A stretch of 11,134 nucleotides of DNA, taken from assembly GCA_024276455.1 (NCBI GenBank), contig JAJRXE010000184.1, positions 1-11,134 of the forward strand, read 5' to 3'. Numbering within the stretch: position 1 is the first letter of the stretch; each line of letters starts with the position of its first letter. This document shows, piece by piece, positions 1 through 6,764 of this stretch. The notes below the pieces were generated by a model, which did not search any database, had not been told where the DNA came from, and saw nothing but the letters and a program-made list of their open reading frames with translations. The position numbers were made by a program, and so were the translations under genes. The stretch is from Calditrichota bacterium (GTDB lineage: Bacteria; Calditrichota; Calditrichia; RBG-13-44-9).

Positions 1-42
1 ACTGATTCTCATTGCTTCGGATTAGAATTGAAGGAGAAGTAA
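1..42 (+). CDS. possible C-terminal end of an upstream gene (partial)
   Basis: The first 13 codons form an open frame ending TDSHCFGLELKEK followed by TAA at 40-42. The other two + frames stop within the first 24 bases. The charged, lysine-rich ending looks like an ordinary protein C-terminus, and the AT-rich repeat begins directly after the stop, as intergenic elements often do. Thirteen codons are far too few to assign a family or even to prove coding. AAGGAG at 31-36 could alternatively be a ribosome-binding site of something lost or displaced, although no start codon follows it at a useful distance. Confidence 0.25.
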   Translation, partial: TDSHCFGLELKEK

Positions 43-190
43 AATTCCAATTTACAAATCACAAATTACAAATATGCTCCAAATTCCAAATTTCAATGAC
101 CAAAACAATTTGAATGGGAGTTTGGAATTTCGGTCATTGATTATTGGAATTCATTTGGGATTTGGTGCTTGGAATTTGGTATTTAAGACT
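43..190. repeat. AT-rich imperfect palindromic intergenic repeat (MITE-like or hairpin element)
   Basis: The stretch is built from short near-repeats of ACAAATT and CCAAATT on the left and TTGGAATTT and GGGATTTGG on the right, so that the two halves are roughly reverse complements. Core pairing is CAATGACC (94-101) with GGTCATTG (132-139), extended outward by ATTCCAA (83-89) with TTGGAAT (144-150). The element can therefore fold into a long cruciform or RNA hairpin. Runs with this character are familiar as dispersed intergenic repeats in many environmental bacterial genomes. Only one copy lies in this window, so its repeat status is inferred from composition and symmetry. No open frame of its own is convincing, and no transposase is nearby. 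Confidence 0.5.
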
Positions 191-209
191 TAAACAGAAA
201 GAATACAAA

Positions 210-1544
210 ATGAAGATCGGTCTTATGTTGAAAACAAAATTGTTCCGTCTTTTTTCGTTTATTTTAATTACAACCACCTTCCTGCCCCTCAGGGCAGTTT
301 TACCGCAGAATTGCGAAGGCACGCCTTTACTCCGGTTCTTGCGGCAAATTCCCGGAGCCCAGATCACCGTTTTGAAACCGACGGTCTTTTACAAAGAGGC
401 CTACGAAATCCGCCTGCCGCAACCGCTGGATCACCACCATCCGGAAGCCGGATTCTTTTACCAGAAGATTTATCTCTCCCACCTGGATTTCGATCGACCG
501 ATCGTGCTGGTGACGGCAGGCTACCGCTCCACCTGGAACTCCATTGCGGAACTGAGCCGTCTGCTGAAAGCCAACCAGATTCGGGTGGAACACCGCTTTT
601 TCGGCGATTCCCGTCCCGATTCCCTGGACTGGCGCTACCTCACCGCCGAGCAAGCCGCCGCCGACCATCACCGGATTGTGCAGTTGTTCCGGAAAATTTA
701 TCCCGGTGGCTGGGTGAGTACCGGCCGGAGTAAAGGCGGGCAAACCGCGCTCCTTTTCCGCTACTACTATCCGCCGGACGTCCAGGCCACCGTGGCTTAT
801 GTGGCGCCGCTTAACCGGGCGCAGGAAGATCCGCGTATCGACGCCTTCATCCGGCGCCAGGGCGGTCCGGAATGCCGGCAACGAATTACAGCGTTCCAGC
901 TCGCCCTGCTACAGCGGCGACGGGAAATTTTACCGCTGTTCTACCGCTACATCCGGGAAAACGATTACCGCTTCTACTTGCCAAAGGACGAAACCTACGA
1001 GTACGCCGTGCTGGAATATCCCTTCACCTTTTGGCAGTGGAAGGATTTCCCTTGCGACTCCATTCCCCCGGCAAACGCTCCGGCGGAAAAGCTCTTCGCC
1101 CACTTCCGGGAAACCATTCCGTTTAACGCCTACTACGGGGAAGCGGAAGTGCTGGCCACCCAGCCGGCTTACTACCAATTTTTCACCGAGCTGGGCTATT
1201 ACGGTTACGCTTACAACGATCCACAGGTGCTCCGGGCGTTGCAGGCCGTGAGGCATCCCACCAACCGGGTCTTCACCCCCCGCGAGGCCCGGATTGTGTT
1301 CCATCCGGAGCTGATGGAAAAGGTCATTCCCTGGCTGCAGAACCAGGGCAACCGGATCATTTACATTTACGGGGGAAAAGACCCCTGGTCAGCCACCGGG
1401 ATTGAGTTGACCGGCAAAGCCGAAGCGTACAAATTTGTCAAACCGGACGGCAACCACCGCACTCGCATTGCCGATTTGATGCAGGATGAGCAGGATACCA
1501 TCCTTTCTCTATTGAAAAAGTGGTTGAAGCTGGAGGGAGATTAG
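210..1544 (+). CDS. secreted serine peptidase, S37 (PS-10 tripeptidyl aminopeptidase)-like
   Basis: This 444-residue protein has the alpha/beta-hydrolase arrangement of peptidase family S37, related to S28 prolyl peptidases. Such enzymes release short N-terminal peptides from oligopeptides. The N-terminus (MKIGLMLKTKLFRLFSFILI) has basic residues and a hydrophobic core and looks like a Sec signal peptide, with cleavage likely near residue 29, so the enzyme is probably periplasmic or exported. The nucleophile motif is GRSKGGQT with Ser174, preceded by an EHRFFGDSRP block at 127-136. The probable triad is completed by Asp391 in GGKDPWS and His416 in GNHRTR. I chose ATG 210 because it starts the signal peptide and follows a weak AGAAAG. 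The frame stays open to TTG 144, but those codons lie inside the palindromic repeat and are unlikely to be translated. Family S28 is the main alternative; the SKGG motif favours S37. Substrate unknown; no clear promoter is visible. Confidence 0.82.
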   Translation: MKIGLMLKTKLFRLFSFILITTTFLPLRAVLPQNCEGTPLLRFLRQIPGAQITVLKPTVFYKEAYEIRLPQPLDHHHPEAGFFYQKIYLSHLDFDRPIVLVTAGYRSTWNSIAELSRLLKANQIRVEHRFFGDSRPDSLDWRYLTAEQAAADHHRIVQLFRKIYPGGWVSTGRSKGGQTALLFRYYYPPDVQATVAYVAPLNRAQEDPRIDAFIRRQGGPECRQRITAFQLALLQRRREILPLFYRYIRENDYRFYLPKDETYEYAVLEYPFTFWQWKDFPCDSIPPANAPAEKLFAHFRETIPFNAYYGEAEVLATQPAYYQFFTELGYYGYAYNDPQVLRALQAVRHPTNRVFTPREARIVFHPELMEKVIPWLQNQGNRIIYIYGGKDPWSATGIELTGKAEAYKFVKPDGNHRTRIADLMQDEQDTILSLLKKWLKLEGD

Positions 1545-1674
1545 TTCGCGCCGTGGCGCCCGGGCAGAAAATGTCACGACCTATTAAGATTGCCTGGTGT
1601 TTTCAATTGACCGATTTTTAGAATTCAAATACCGTCCAATTTCTGTCTCAACAAAATGGAAATCCAATTGGGCG

Positions 1675-1705
1675 GGTAGAAATAGCGTTTTTATTCTATT
1701 TTACC
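1675..1705. other. stem-loop in the gap between convergent genes
   Basis: GGTAGAAATAG (1675-1685) pairs with CTATTTTACC (1696-1705) through ten base pairs with one bulged G, around a ten-base loop. It sits midway in the 287-bp gap between the convergent peptidase and amidohydrolase genes, where transcripts from both sides end. No T-run follows on either strand, so it is not a textbook intrinsic terminator and may only mark or protect transcript ends. The rest of the gap shows a GC-rich GCGCC-GT-GGCGC hairpin (1548-1559) just after the peptidase stop and a GC-rich patch (1794-1822) containing TTGGCGCC and TTTGCGCGAG. I see no gene in it. Confidence 0.35.
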
Positions 1706-1831
1706 GAAAACGATTCAGGCTTAAAAACCGCATGAAATCTTCCGTGGTTTACAACCTTAGAATACGTTAGTGAAATTGACGAAGTATCTGAACACTTGGC
1801 GCCCTGGTGGCTTTGCGCGAGGGAAAAAAGT

Positions 1832-3433
1832 TCAATCCAGGGTGCGGTGTACCACTTTCCCATTCACCATGGTGAACAGGGAATGGGTTTCCTTCAGTTC
1901 CTCCGGGGAAACGGCAAAAATGTCCCTGTCCGGGATGAACAGATCGGCCTGAAAACCTGGCTGTAATCTGCCCAGCGCTTTCTCCCTTCCCACCGCCACC
2001 TGAGGCTGCAGAGTGTAAGCTTTCAGGCTGTCCGGCAGGGTTAAGCGTTCTTCCGGGAAGAAGGGCGCTTCGGCAGGGTCTAAGCGATATTTCCGTTCCA
2101 GGGCGGTGTAAATGGCCTGCCAGGGATTAAAGGATTCAATCGGCGCATCGGAACCGAAAATCAGTTGGGCGCCGGCTTTCTGCAAACTGTTGAAGGCGTA
2201 AACAAAGCGGGCTCGGTCTCTCAGATATTTCCGCACAATGGGAATATCCGCCGCCAGATGCAGCGGTTGCACGCTGGCAAAAATTCCGTAGCGGGAAAAC
2301 AGCCCCATGTCTTCGGAACGAATCAACTGCACATGCTCAATGCGGTGGCGCAGTCCGGCACCCCGGCTCCGGGAAGCGTACTGGCCCAGCACCTGCAGGG
2401 TCTTAAACACTGCTCGGTCCCCAATGGCGTGAATGGCGCAGGAGAGACGCGCCTCCACCGCCTTTCCCACCCAGCGCTCCAGTTCTTCCCGGCGCATCAC
2501 CTCCACCCCGGCATGGCCGAGTCCCTGGTACGGTTCGAAAAGCTCCGCCGTCTGGGAACCGAAGGCGCCGTCCACAAAGATTTTCACCCCCGCAATTTGC
2601 AGAAAATCTCCTCCGAATCCGGATTGCAGGGCCAATGCCACCGTGTGTTCGATCAGCTTCACCGGCAGATACCAGAACACCCGTAACGGCAGCCGTTCCT
2701 GCTGTAATGCTTCCTGGTACACGGCAAACTCCGCCGGGGTTTCCATGCTGTGAATGGCGGTAATCCCCAGCCGGTGCAGCTCCGTTAACGCGGTCTCAAA
2801 ATGGGGGCGAATGCGTTCGTATTGAACGGGCGGAATCAGATCGTAAACCCACAGCCGGATTTCCTCCTCCAATACCCCGGTAAACTCTCCGGTGCGGGGA
2901 TCGACCGCCAGATGGCGGGCATTCTGATAGGGTCGATCCAGGGGAATTCCGGCTTGTTGTAATACCGGCGTGTTCACCCACAGGGTGTGCCAGTCCTTGC
3001 TCTCCAGGGCAATAAAATGGCGGGTTGTAATCTGATCCAACCATTTGCGATGGGGACGTTGGCCGGGTTTCCACTGATTGTAATCCCAGCCACCGCCGGT
3101 AATCCATTCCCCTTCGGGAGTTTGCACCACCTTGTCGCGAATGCGTTGCAGGGCTTCTTCCAGCGAACGGCAGTCGCTCAGCTCCACCTCGTTCAGGCGT
3201 TTCACGTAACCTAAAAAATGAATGTGGGAATCGGTAAATCCCGGCAGGACCCAAAGTCCCCGACCGTCGACTACCTCGGTGGGATTCGCCTTCCAGCGAA
3301 GCACATCTCGCTCGCCTCCCAGGGCCACAATTTTCCCGGCGAAAATAGCCAGGGCGGTATGGGGCAACTTTCCGACAACGGGATCATAAAGACGAACCCG
3401 GGTAATAATCGTATCCACCGCAGGTAAAGTCAT
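1832..3433 (-). CDS. YtcJ-like metal-dependent amidohydrolase (Amidohydro_3)
   Basis: This 533-residue protein is a full-length amidohydrolase of the YtcJ/NfdA group, whose members hydrolyse C-N bonds such as N-substituted formamides or other amides; the natural substrate is often unknown. Visible landmarks are an N-terminal beta-sandwich segment ending in VVDGRG, the metal-binding HxH in GFTDSHIHF (His70, His72), GVKIFVDGA with Lys284, HAIGDRAV (His335), RIEHVQL (His367), SVQPLHLAAD (386-395) and FGSDAPIES with the catalytic Asp429. The C-terminus returns to the sandwich (ADLFI, MVNGKVV). All metal ligands expected for the family appear intact. No signal peptide is present, so it is probably cytoplasmic. 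The start ATG at 3433 follows AAAGG seven bases upstream. It converges with the peptidase gene and has about 570 bp of noncoding DNA upstream, so it is probably monocistronic. Substrate cannot be told from the sequence. Confidence 0.9.
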   Translation of the reverse strand: MTLPAVDTIITRVRLYDPVVGKLPHTALAIFAGKIVALGGERDVLRWKANPTEVVDGRGLWVLPGFTDSHIHFLGYVKRLNEVELSDCRSLEEALQRIRDKVVQTPEGEWITGGGWDYNQWKPGQRPHRKWLDQITTRHFIALESKDWHTLWVNTPVLQQAGIPLDRPYQNARHLAVDPRTGEFTGVLEEEIRLWVYDLIPPVQYERIRPHFETALTELHRLGITAIHSMETPAEFAVYQEALQQERLPLRVFWYLPVKLIEHTVALALQSGFGGDFLQIAGVKIFVDGAFGSQTAELFEPYQGLGHAGVEVMRREELERWVGKAVEARLSCAIHAIGDRAVFKTLQVLGQYASRSRGAGLRHRIEHVQLIRSEDMGLFSRYGIFASVQPLHLAADIPIVRKYLRDRARFVYAFNSLQKAGAQLIFGSDAPIESFNPWQAIYTALERKYRLDPAEAPFFPEERLTLPDSLKAYTLQPQVAVGREKALGRLQPGFQADLFIPDRDIFAVSPEELKETHSLFTMVNGKVVHRTLD

Positions 3434-3944
3434 TTTTTAACCTTTTCTTTCTGTAATTCGTAAAAACTGAGCTTTAGCACCTTTCTCCCCTTCCAAAGTG
3501 AAATTAAAAATGATATTGGTCCATTCCAACAAACAAAAATTAAGGCTGAATTATGCCCGCGAATAACGTTCTCTAAAACAATTTTACAAAAAGTAAGTTT
3601 TTTGGAAACAGCATTTAAGCCAGGGTTTTCATTTTGAATATGGAATTTTAAGTCCTTAAAATCAAATAATCAGGGCATTAAGGGGGAATACCGGAGAGCA
3701 ATCTCTCCTGTTCATTAAAAAATTCAGTCTTCTTCTGAATTCTTTTTGCCAGTTTCTGAGAATGAATTTCGCCAATTTCCTATTTCTTAAGAGAGAGACA
3801 ACCTGTTAAAACCTCAAAGACCAATCGACCGGTTACTAATATAATGAAAATGGCCGGTCACATTATTCTTGCACCCAAATATTCTTCAGGGTCCTAATTT
3901 TTTGCGATTGTAGCGTATTTGGCGGGATATTGCGTAATCCGGAA
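3434..3944. other. AT-rich intergenic spacer, no gene seen
   Basis: About 510 bp lie between the amidohydrolase start and the terminator of the first propeller gene. No credible open frame, tRNA or transposase is seen on either strand. Small inverted repeats are present: GGAGAG-CAAT-CTCTCC (3693-3708), AATTCAG and CTGAATT (3721-3741), and GACCGG (3827-3832) with CCGGTC (3854-3859) around a 21-base loop. The amidohydrolase promoter should lie in the first 100-200 bp, reading leftward. I see only a weak candidate, TTGTTT, 15 bp, TATCAT, and do not call it. The spacer may be a degraded gene or repeat remnant, but nothing shows this. Confidence 0.5.
3721..3747. terminator. weak bidirectional terminator-like hairpin
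   Basis: AATTCAG (3721-3727) pairs perfectly with CTGAATT (3735-3741) around a seven-base loop. A run of T follows on the + strand (3743-3747), and a run of A precedes it (3717-3720), giving a T-run on the - strand. The stem is AT-rich and weak, and a much better terminator serves the neighbouring - strand gene about 200 bp upstream in the direction of transcription. It could be a backup terminator or chance. Confidence 0.28.
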
Positions 3945-3981
3945 TAAAAAATGCCAGCCGGCTCATTTTCCCGACTGGCAT
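3945..3981 (-). terminator. rho-independent terminator of the first propeller gene
   Basis: Read on the - strand, ATGCCAGTCGG pairs with CCGGCTGGCAT with one mismatch across an 11-position stem and a nine-base loop. The last stem T plus five more T residues (3946-3950) follow directly. It begins 25 bp after the stop codon of the 864-residue gene and should end that transcript. Confidence 0.85.
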
Positions 3982-4006
3982 TTTAAACGCTTGTTTTAAA
4001 ACGAAA

Positions 4007-6601
4007 TTATTTCATGAAAAGGAGCTTCTGGGTTTGATTAAACGATCCAGCTTGCATGCGCACAAAATAGAAACCGGAAGATTGAATAATCCCCTGATCA
4101 TTCTTGCCATCCCAGATTAAGGTGTGTACTCCTGGTTGAGCGGTTCCCTGGTAAAGGGTTCGGACCGCCTTACCCAGGTTGTCGTAAACTACAATTTCAA
4201 TCATTTGATTTCCATTTTCAATCGCAGGAACCTCAAACTTGATGTTCGTCTCCGGATTGAAAGGATTCGGATACGCCGGATAGAGACGATATTCGCTCAC
4301 GATCGCCTGGGGAGTCGCATTGACAATTCCCTGAACAGTTCGCTTGCCGTTAATGTCCACGTCAATAAGCCGGTAAAAATAGGTAATTCCGTTCACGACA
4401 GCCTCATCGAGATATTCATAATCCACCGGACGATTGGAATTGCCCTGCCCCAATAACCGGGAATCAGTCAAATACGAAGCAATTTCCTGGAAAGGCCCTT
4501 CCGCATCCACCGCTCGTTCCAGTACAAAGCCTTGATTGTTAATTTCCGACTGCGTCGTCCAGGTCAATTTAACCGCACCATCCAGCGCCAGGGCGGCAAA
4601 GGACGTTAACTCCACCGGCAAAGAATTGTCGCTGCTATTGGAAGCAATACTGAATTCCGAAAAAGCGGTGACGCCGCTGGCATACAGGGTGTTACCAATG
4701 CGATAGGTATTAAGCGGTTCCCAGGGATCCGAACTCGTTGCTCGCTTCACAATCACCAGACGCTGAGGATTAGAGATTCCCGGCATTCCCGAAATATCGA
4801 AATAGACGGTCACCGTAAAATTACCGGTTAAACCGGATTCAGTAATCGCCCAGTAACGGTCCGGAGCTACCACATTGGGAGTGGTGGGATTCCCATCGGG
4901 AGCAATAGCGGAAGCCCCGGTGAATTGACTATTGGGGGCTTCAGTATTGTACCGCACCACCGTTAAATCCCCGCCATCGGTGTCGGTATTACTGGTAAAT
5001 TCAACCGCTGCGCCGGTATTCCCAAACAAATACATAAAATTCTGATTGGCAATCACCGTAGCCGTGACGTTTAAATCACCTTGCTGATAAACCATAAATT
5101 TATCGGCTGGCAAATCCGTGTAAGAAGTGGTTGTGCCGGCCGGCCACTTTACCTGCAGAGAATGGATATAGGTCGCGTCCCCCAGACCGAAATGAGCGCG
5201 GAGATCGTTCTGACTTCCACTTCCTGTTTGAGAGGACACATCCCGAACCTGGGTATAAGTATTTCCGTTTATGGTGGCATTTAGATAAACTAACGCCCCG
5301 ATGGCCGCTTTATTCGAGGTAATTCCATCGCCCACACAACGCACGCTCATAAAATGATTGCTATTCCCATTATTAATAAAGAACCGGTTGGGCCCCTCTC
5401 TTCCCAATAAGAAATCCAGATCACCATCGTTGTCAAAATCGCACCAGGCACCCGAGCGGGCAAAGCTGGAACTATCGGCTAAAATGGTTTGAACCGCCGT
5501 AAATACCCCGTTTCCATTATTTTCATAAAGATACGAACGGTGCCCGTCCGGATATCCGCCATCATTTCCTACAAAAAGGTCCAAATCGCCGTCATTATCG
5601 TAATCGCCCCAGGCGGTGATGGTCGTACTTTCCACATCGCTCAACAGGTCTCCAACACCACTGGTCACTTCCGTTAAAACGCCATTATCATTTCGGTATA
5701 ATCTGTTTGGCAAAGGATTACTGTTGTCATCAACTCGAACCCCCACAAAGTAGTCCAAATCTCCATCGTTGTCGTAATCGCCCCAACTTCCGGTTCTGGC
5801 GTCCACGCCATCCGGCCCGTTATCAATCAGCACCGTCTTGGTAAAGTCTGACCCCGTGTTTATCCACAAGTCCACCTCCTGACTGGTTGCCCCGGAAAGC
5901 GTTGCGACATCCATATCTCCGTCCGCATCAAAGTCCGCCCAATTGAACGAAGCTCGATTTGAAGTTCCAGCGGTCAAATTATTTGATACGGAAGAAAATG
6001 ATCCACTACTATTCGCATATAAGGCAAAATTGTCGGCAGCTGCCTGAAAAGTAGACTGGCTAACCAAAGCATCAATCCACCCGTTATTATCGTAGTCCGC
6101 CCAGGCGGCCGCAATCCGACTGGTCACATCGTCTTCCGTCGTTAAGGGAGGTGCACTCGCGCTGATGAAGGTACCATCGCCATTGTTCTCGTACAGGGAA
6201 TTTTTTGAATAATTGTAAAATATATTCACTGTTCGCGTATGAGGTTCGGCAACCAGCATGTCCAGAAACCCATCGTTATTGTAGTCCCCCCAGGAACATC
6301 CTCCGGAGAGATATTTATCGGTAACAATCGGTCCCGCTGTTGATACTGAATCGAATGACCCATTTCCCAAATTGCGATACAACAAATTTTCCCAATGATA
6401 AAGTGTATTGCCAGCCTGTAATCCATTGGTCAGATACACATCAACATAACCATCGTTATCATAATCGCCCCAGGCAATACCATTGGTATTATATTTTCCA
6501 AAATTTTCCTGCGGAAACTGAAAAGGATCATTGGGATATTGGGCATAGAGCATCACACTCGTAAAAAACAACAAAAACAATAATCGTAACCACTTAACCA
6601 T
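4007..6601 (-). CDS. secreted FG-GAP/VCBS propeller protein with ASPIC/UnbV domain and type IX sorting tail (paralog A)
   Basis: This 864-residue protein is likely exported across both membranes. A signal peptide (MVKWLRLLFLLFFTSVMLYA) ends before Gln21. Seven repeats begin at Trp residues 44, 104, 167, 221, 273, 331 and 386; most read WGDYDNDGxxD, the DxDxDG calcium loop of FG-GAP/VCBS repeats. Seven repeats of 52-63 residues suggest a closed integrin-alpha-like propeller. An ASPIC/UnbV domain follows at about 431-503 (SSQTGSGSQ, RAHFGLG). Residues 511-655 form a beta-rich domain I cannot name, 661-760 resemble FnIII (LPVELTSF, INNQGFVLERA), and 771-864 form the type IX tail with YPNPFNPETNIKF, WDGKNDQG and terminal KLLFMK. 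Related architectures occur in adhesins and matrix proteins; the ligand is unknown and no catalytic motif is visible. The start is supported by the signal peptide and by GGGGGAAG (6605-6612). Its own promoter and terminator flank it. Confidence 0.88.
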   Translation of the reverse strand: MVKWLRLLFLLFFTSVMLYAQYPNDPFQFPQENFGKYNTNGIAWGDYDNDGYVDVYLTNGLQAGNTLYHWENLLYRNLGNGSFDSVSTAGPIVTDKYLSGGCSWGDYNNDGFLDMLVAEPHTRTVNIFYNYSKNSLYENNGDGTFISASAPPLTTEDDVTSRIAAAWADYDNNGWIDALVSQSTFQAAADNFALYANSSGSFSSVSNNLTAGTSNRASFNWADFDADGDMDVATLSGATSQEVDLWINTGSDFTKTVLIDNGPDGVDARTGSWGDYDNDGDLDYFVGVRVDDNSNPLPNRLYRNDNGVLTEVTSGVGDLLSDVESTTITAWGDYDNDGDLDLFVGNDGGYPDGHRSYLYENNGNGVFTAVQTILADSSSFARSGAWCDFDNDGDLDFLLGREGPNRFFINNGNSNHFMSVRCVGDGITSNKAAIGALVYLNATINGNTYTQVRDVSSQTGSGSQNDLRAHFGLGDATYIHSLQVKWPAGTTTSYTDLPADKFMVYQQGDLNVTATVIANQNFMYLFGNTGAAVEFTSNTDTDGGDLTVVRYNTEAPNSQFTGASAIAPDGNPTTPNVVAPDRYWAITESGLTGNFTVTVYFDISGMPGISNPQRLVIVKRATSSDPWEPLNTYRIGNTLYASGVTAFSEFSIASNSSDNSLPVELTSFAALALDGAVKLTWTTQSEINNQGFVLERAVDAEGPFQEIASYLTDSRLLGQGNSNRPVDYEYLDEAVVNGITYFYRLIDVDINGKRTVQGIVNATPQAIVSEYRLYPAYPNPFNPETNIKFEVPAIENGNQMIEIVVYDNLGKAVRTLYQGTAQPGVHTLIWDGKNDQGIIQSSGFYFVRMQAGSFNQTQKLLFMK

Positions 6602-6686
6602 TTTCTTCCCCCATATTAGGATCTGGTTTTTTAAATTAAAATCATCGGAGTTTCTATGAGGATATTTAAAAGATCAAATTTAGTTT

Positions 6687-6715
6687 ATTATAATGTTAAA
6701 CTTTGCTTATTTCAA
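6687..6715 (-). promoter_or_regulatory. sigma70-type promoter candidate for paralog A
   Basis: On the - strand, TTGAAA (6715-6710) and a perfect TATAAT (6692-6687) are separated by exactly 17 bp. Transcription would start near 6680, leaving a leader of about 80 nt before the ATG at 6601. The site lies in the 163-bp gap between the two paralogs, so paralog A can be expressed independently of paralog B. An AT-rich 12-bp palindrome, TAATAGCTATTA (6734-6745), lies just upstream and could be an operator or chance. The region is AT-rich, which raises the odds of a chance match. Confidence 0.6.
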
Positions 6716-6764
6716 GCTGAAAAATTTAATTCTAATAGCTATTAATTCTCTAAGCCCCTGTTTA

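Noticed and set aside
144..209. 22-codon N-terminal extension of the peptidase from TTG 144
   Set aside because: It lies inside the palindromic repeat, lacks a ribosome site, and would place a non-signal segment before a good signal peptide that starts at ATG 210.
327..881. 184-codon - strand frame opposite the peptidase
   Set aside because: It is a shadow of the peptidase coding strand; no motif or start signal supports it.
2165..2686. 173-codon + strand frame inside the amidohydrolase
   Set aside because: It is fully antisense to a well-supported conserved gene, has no ribosome site and no recognisable family.
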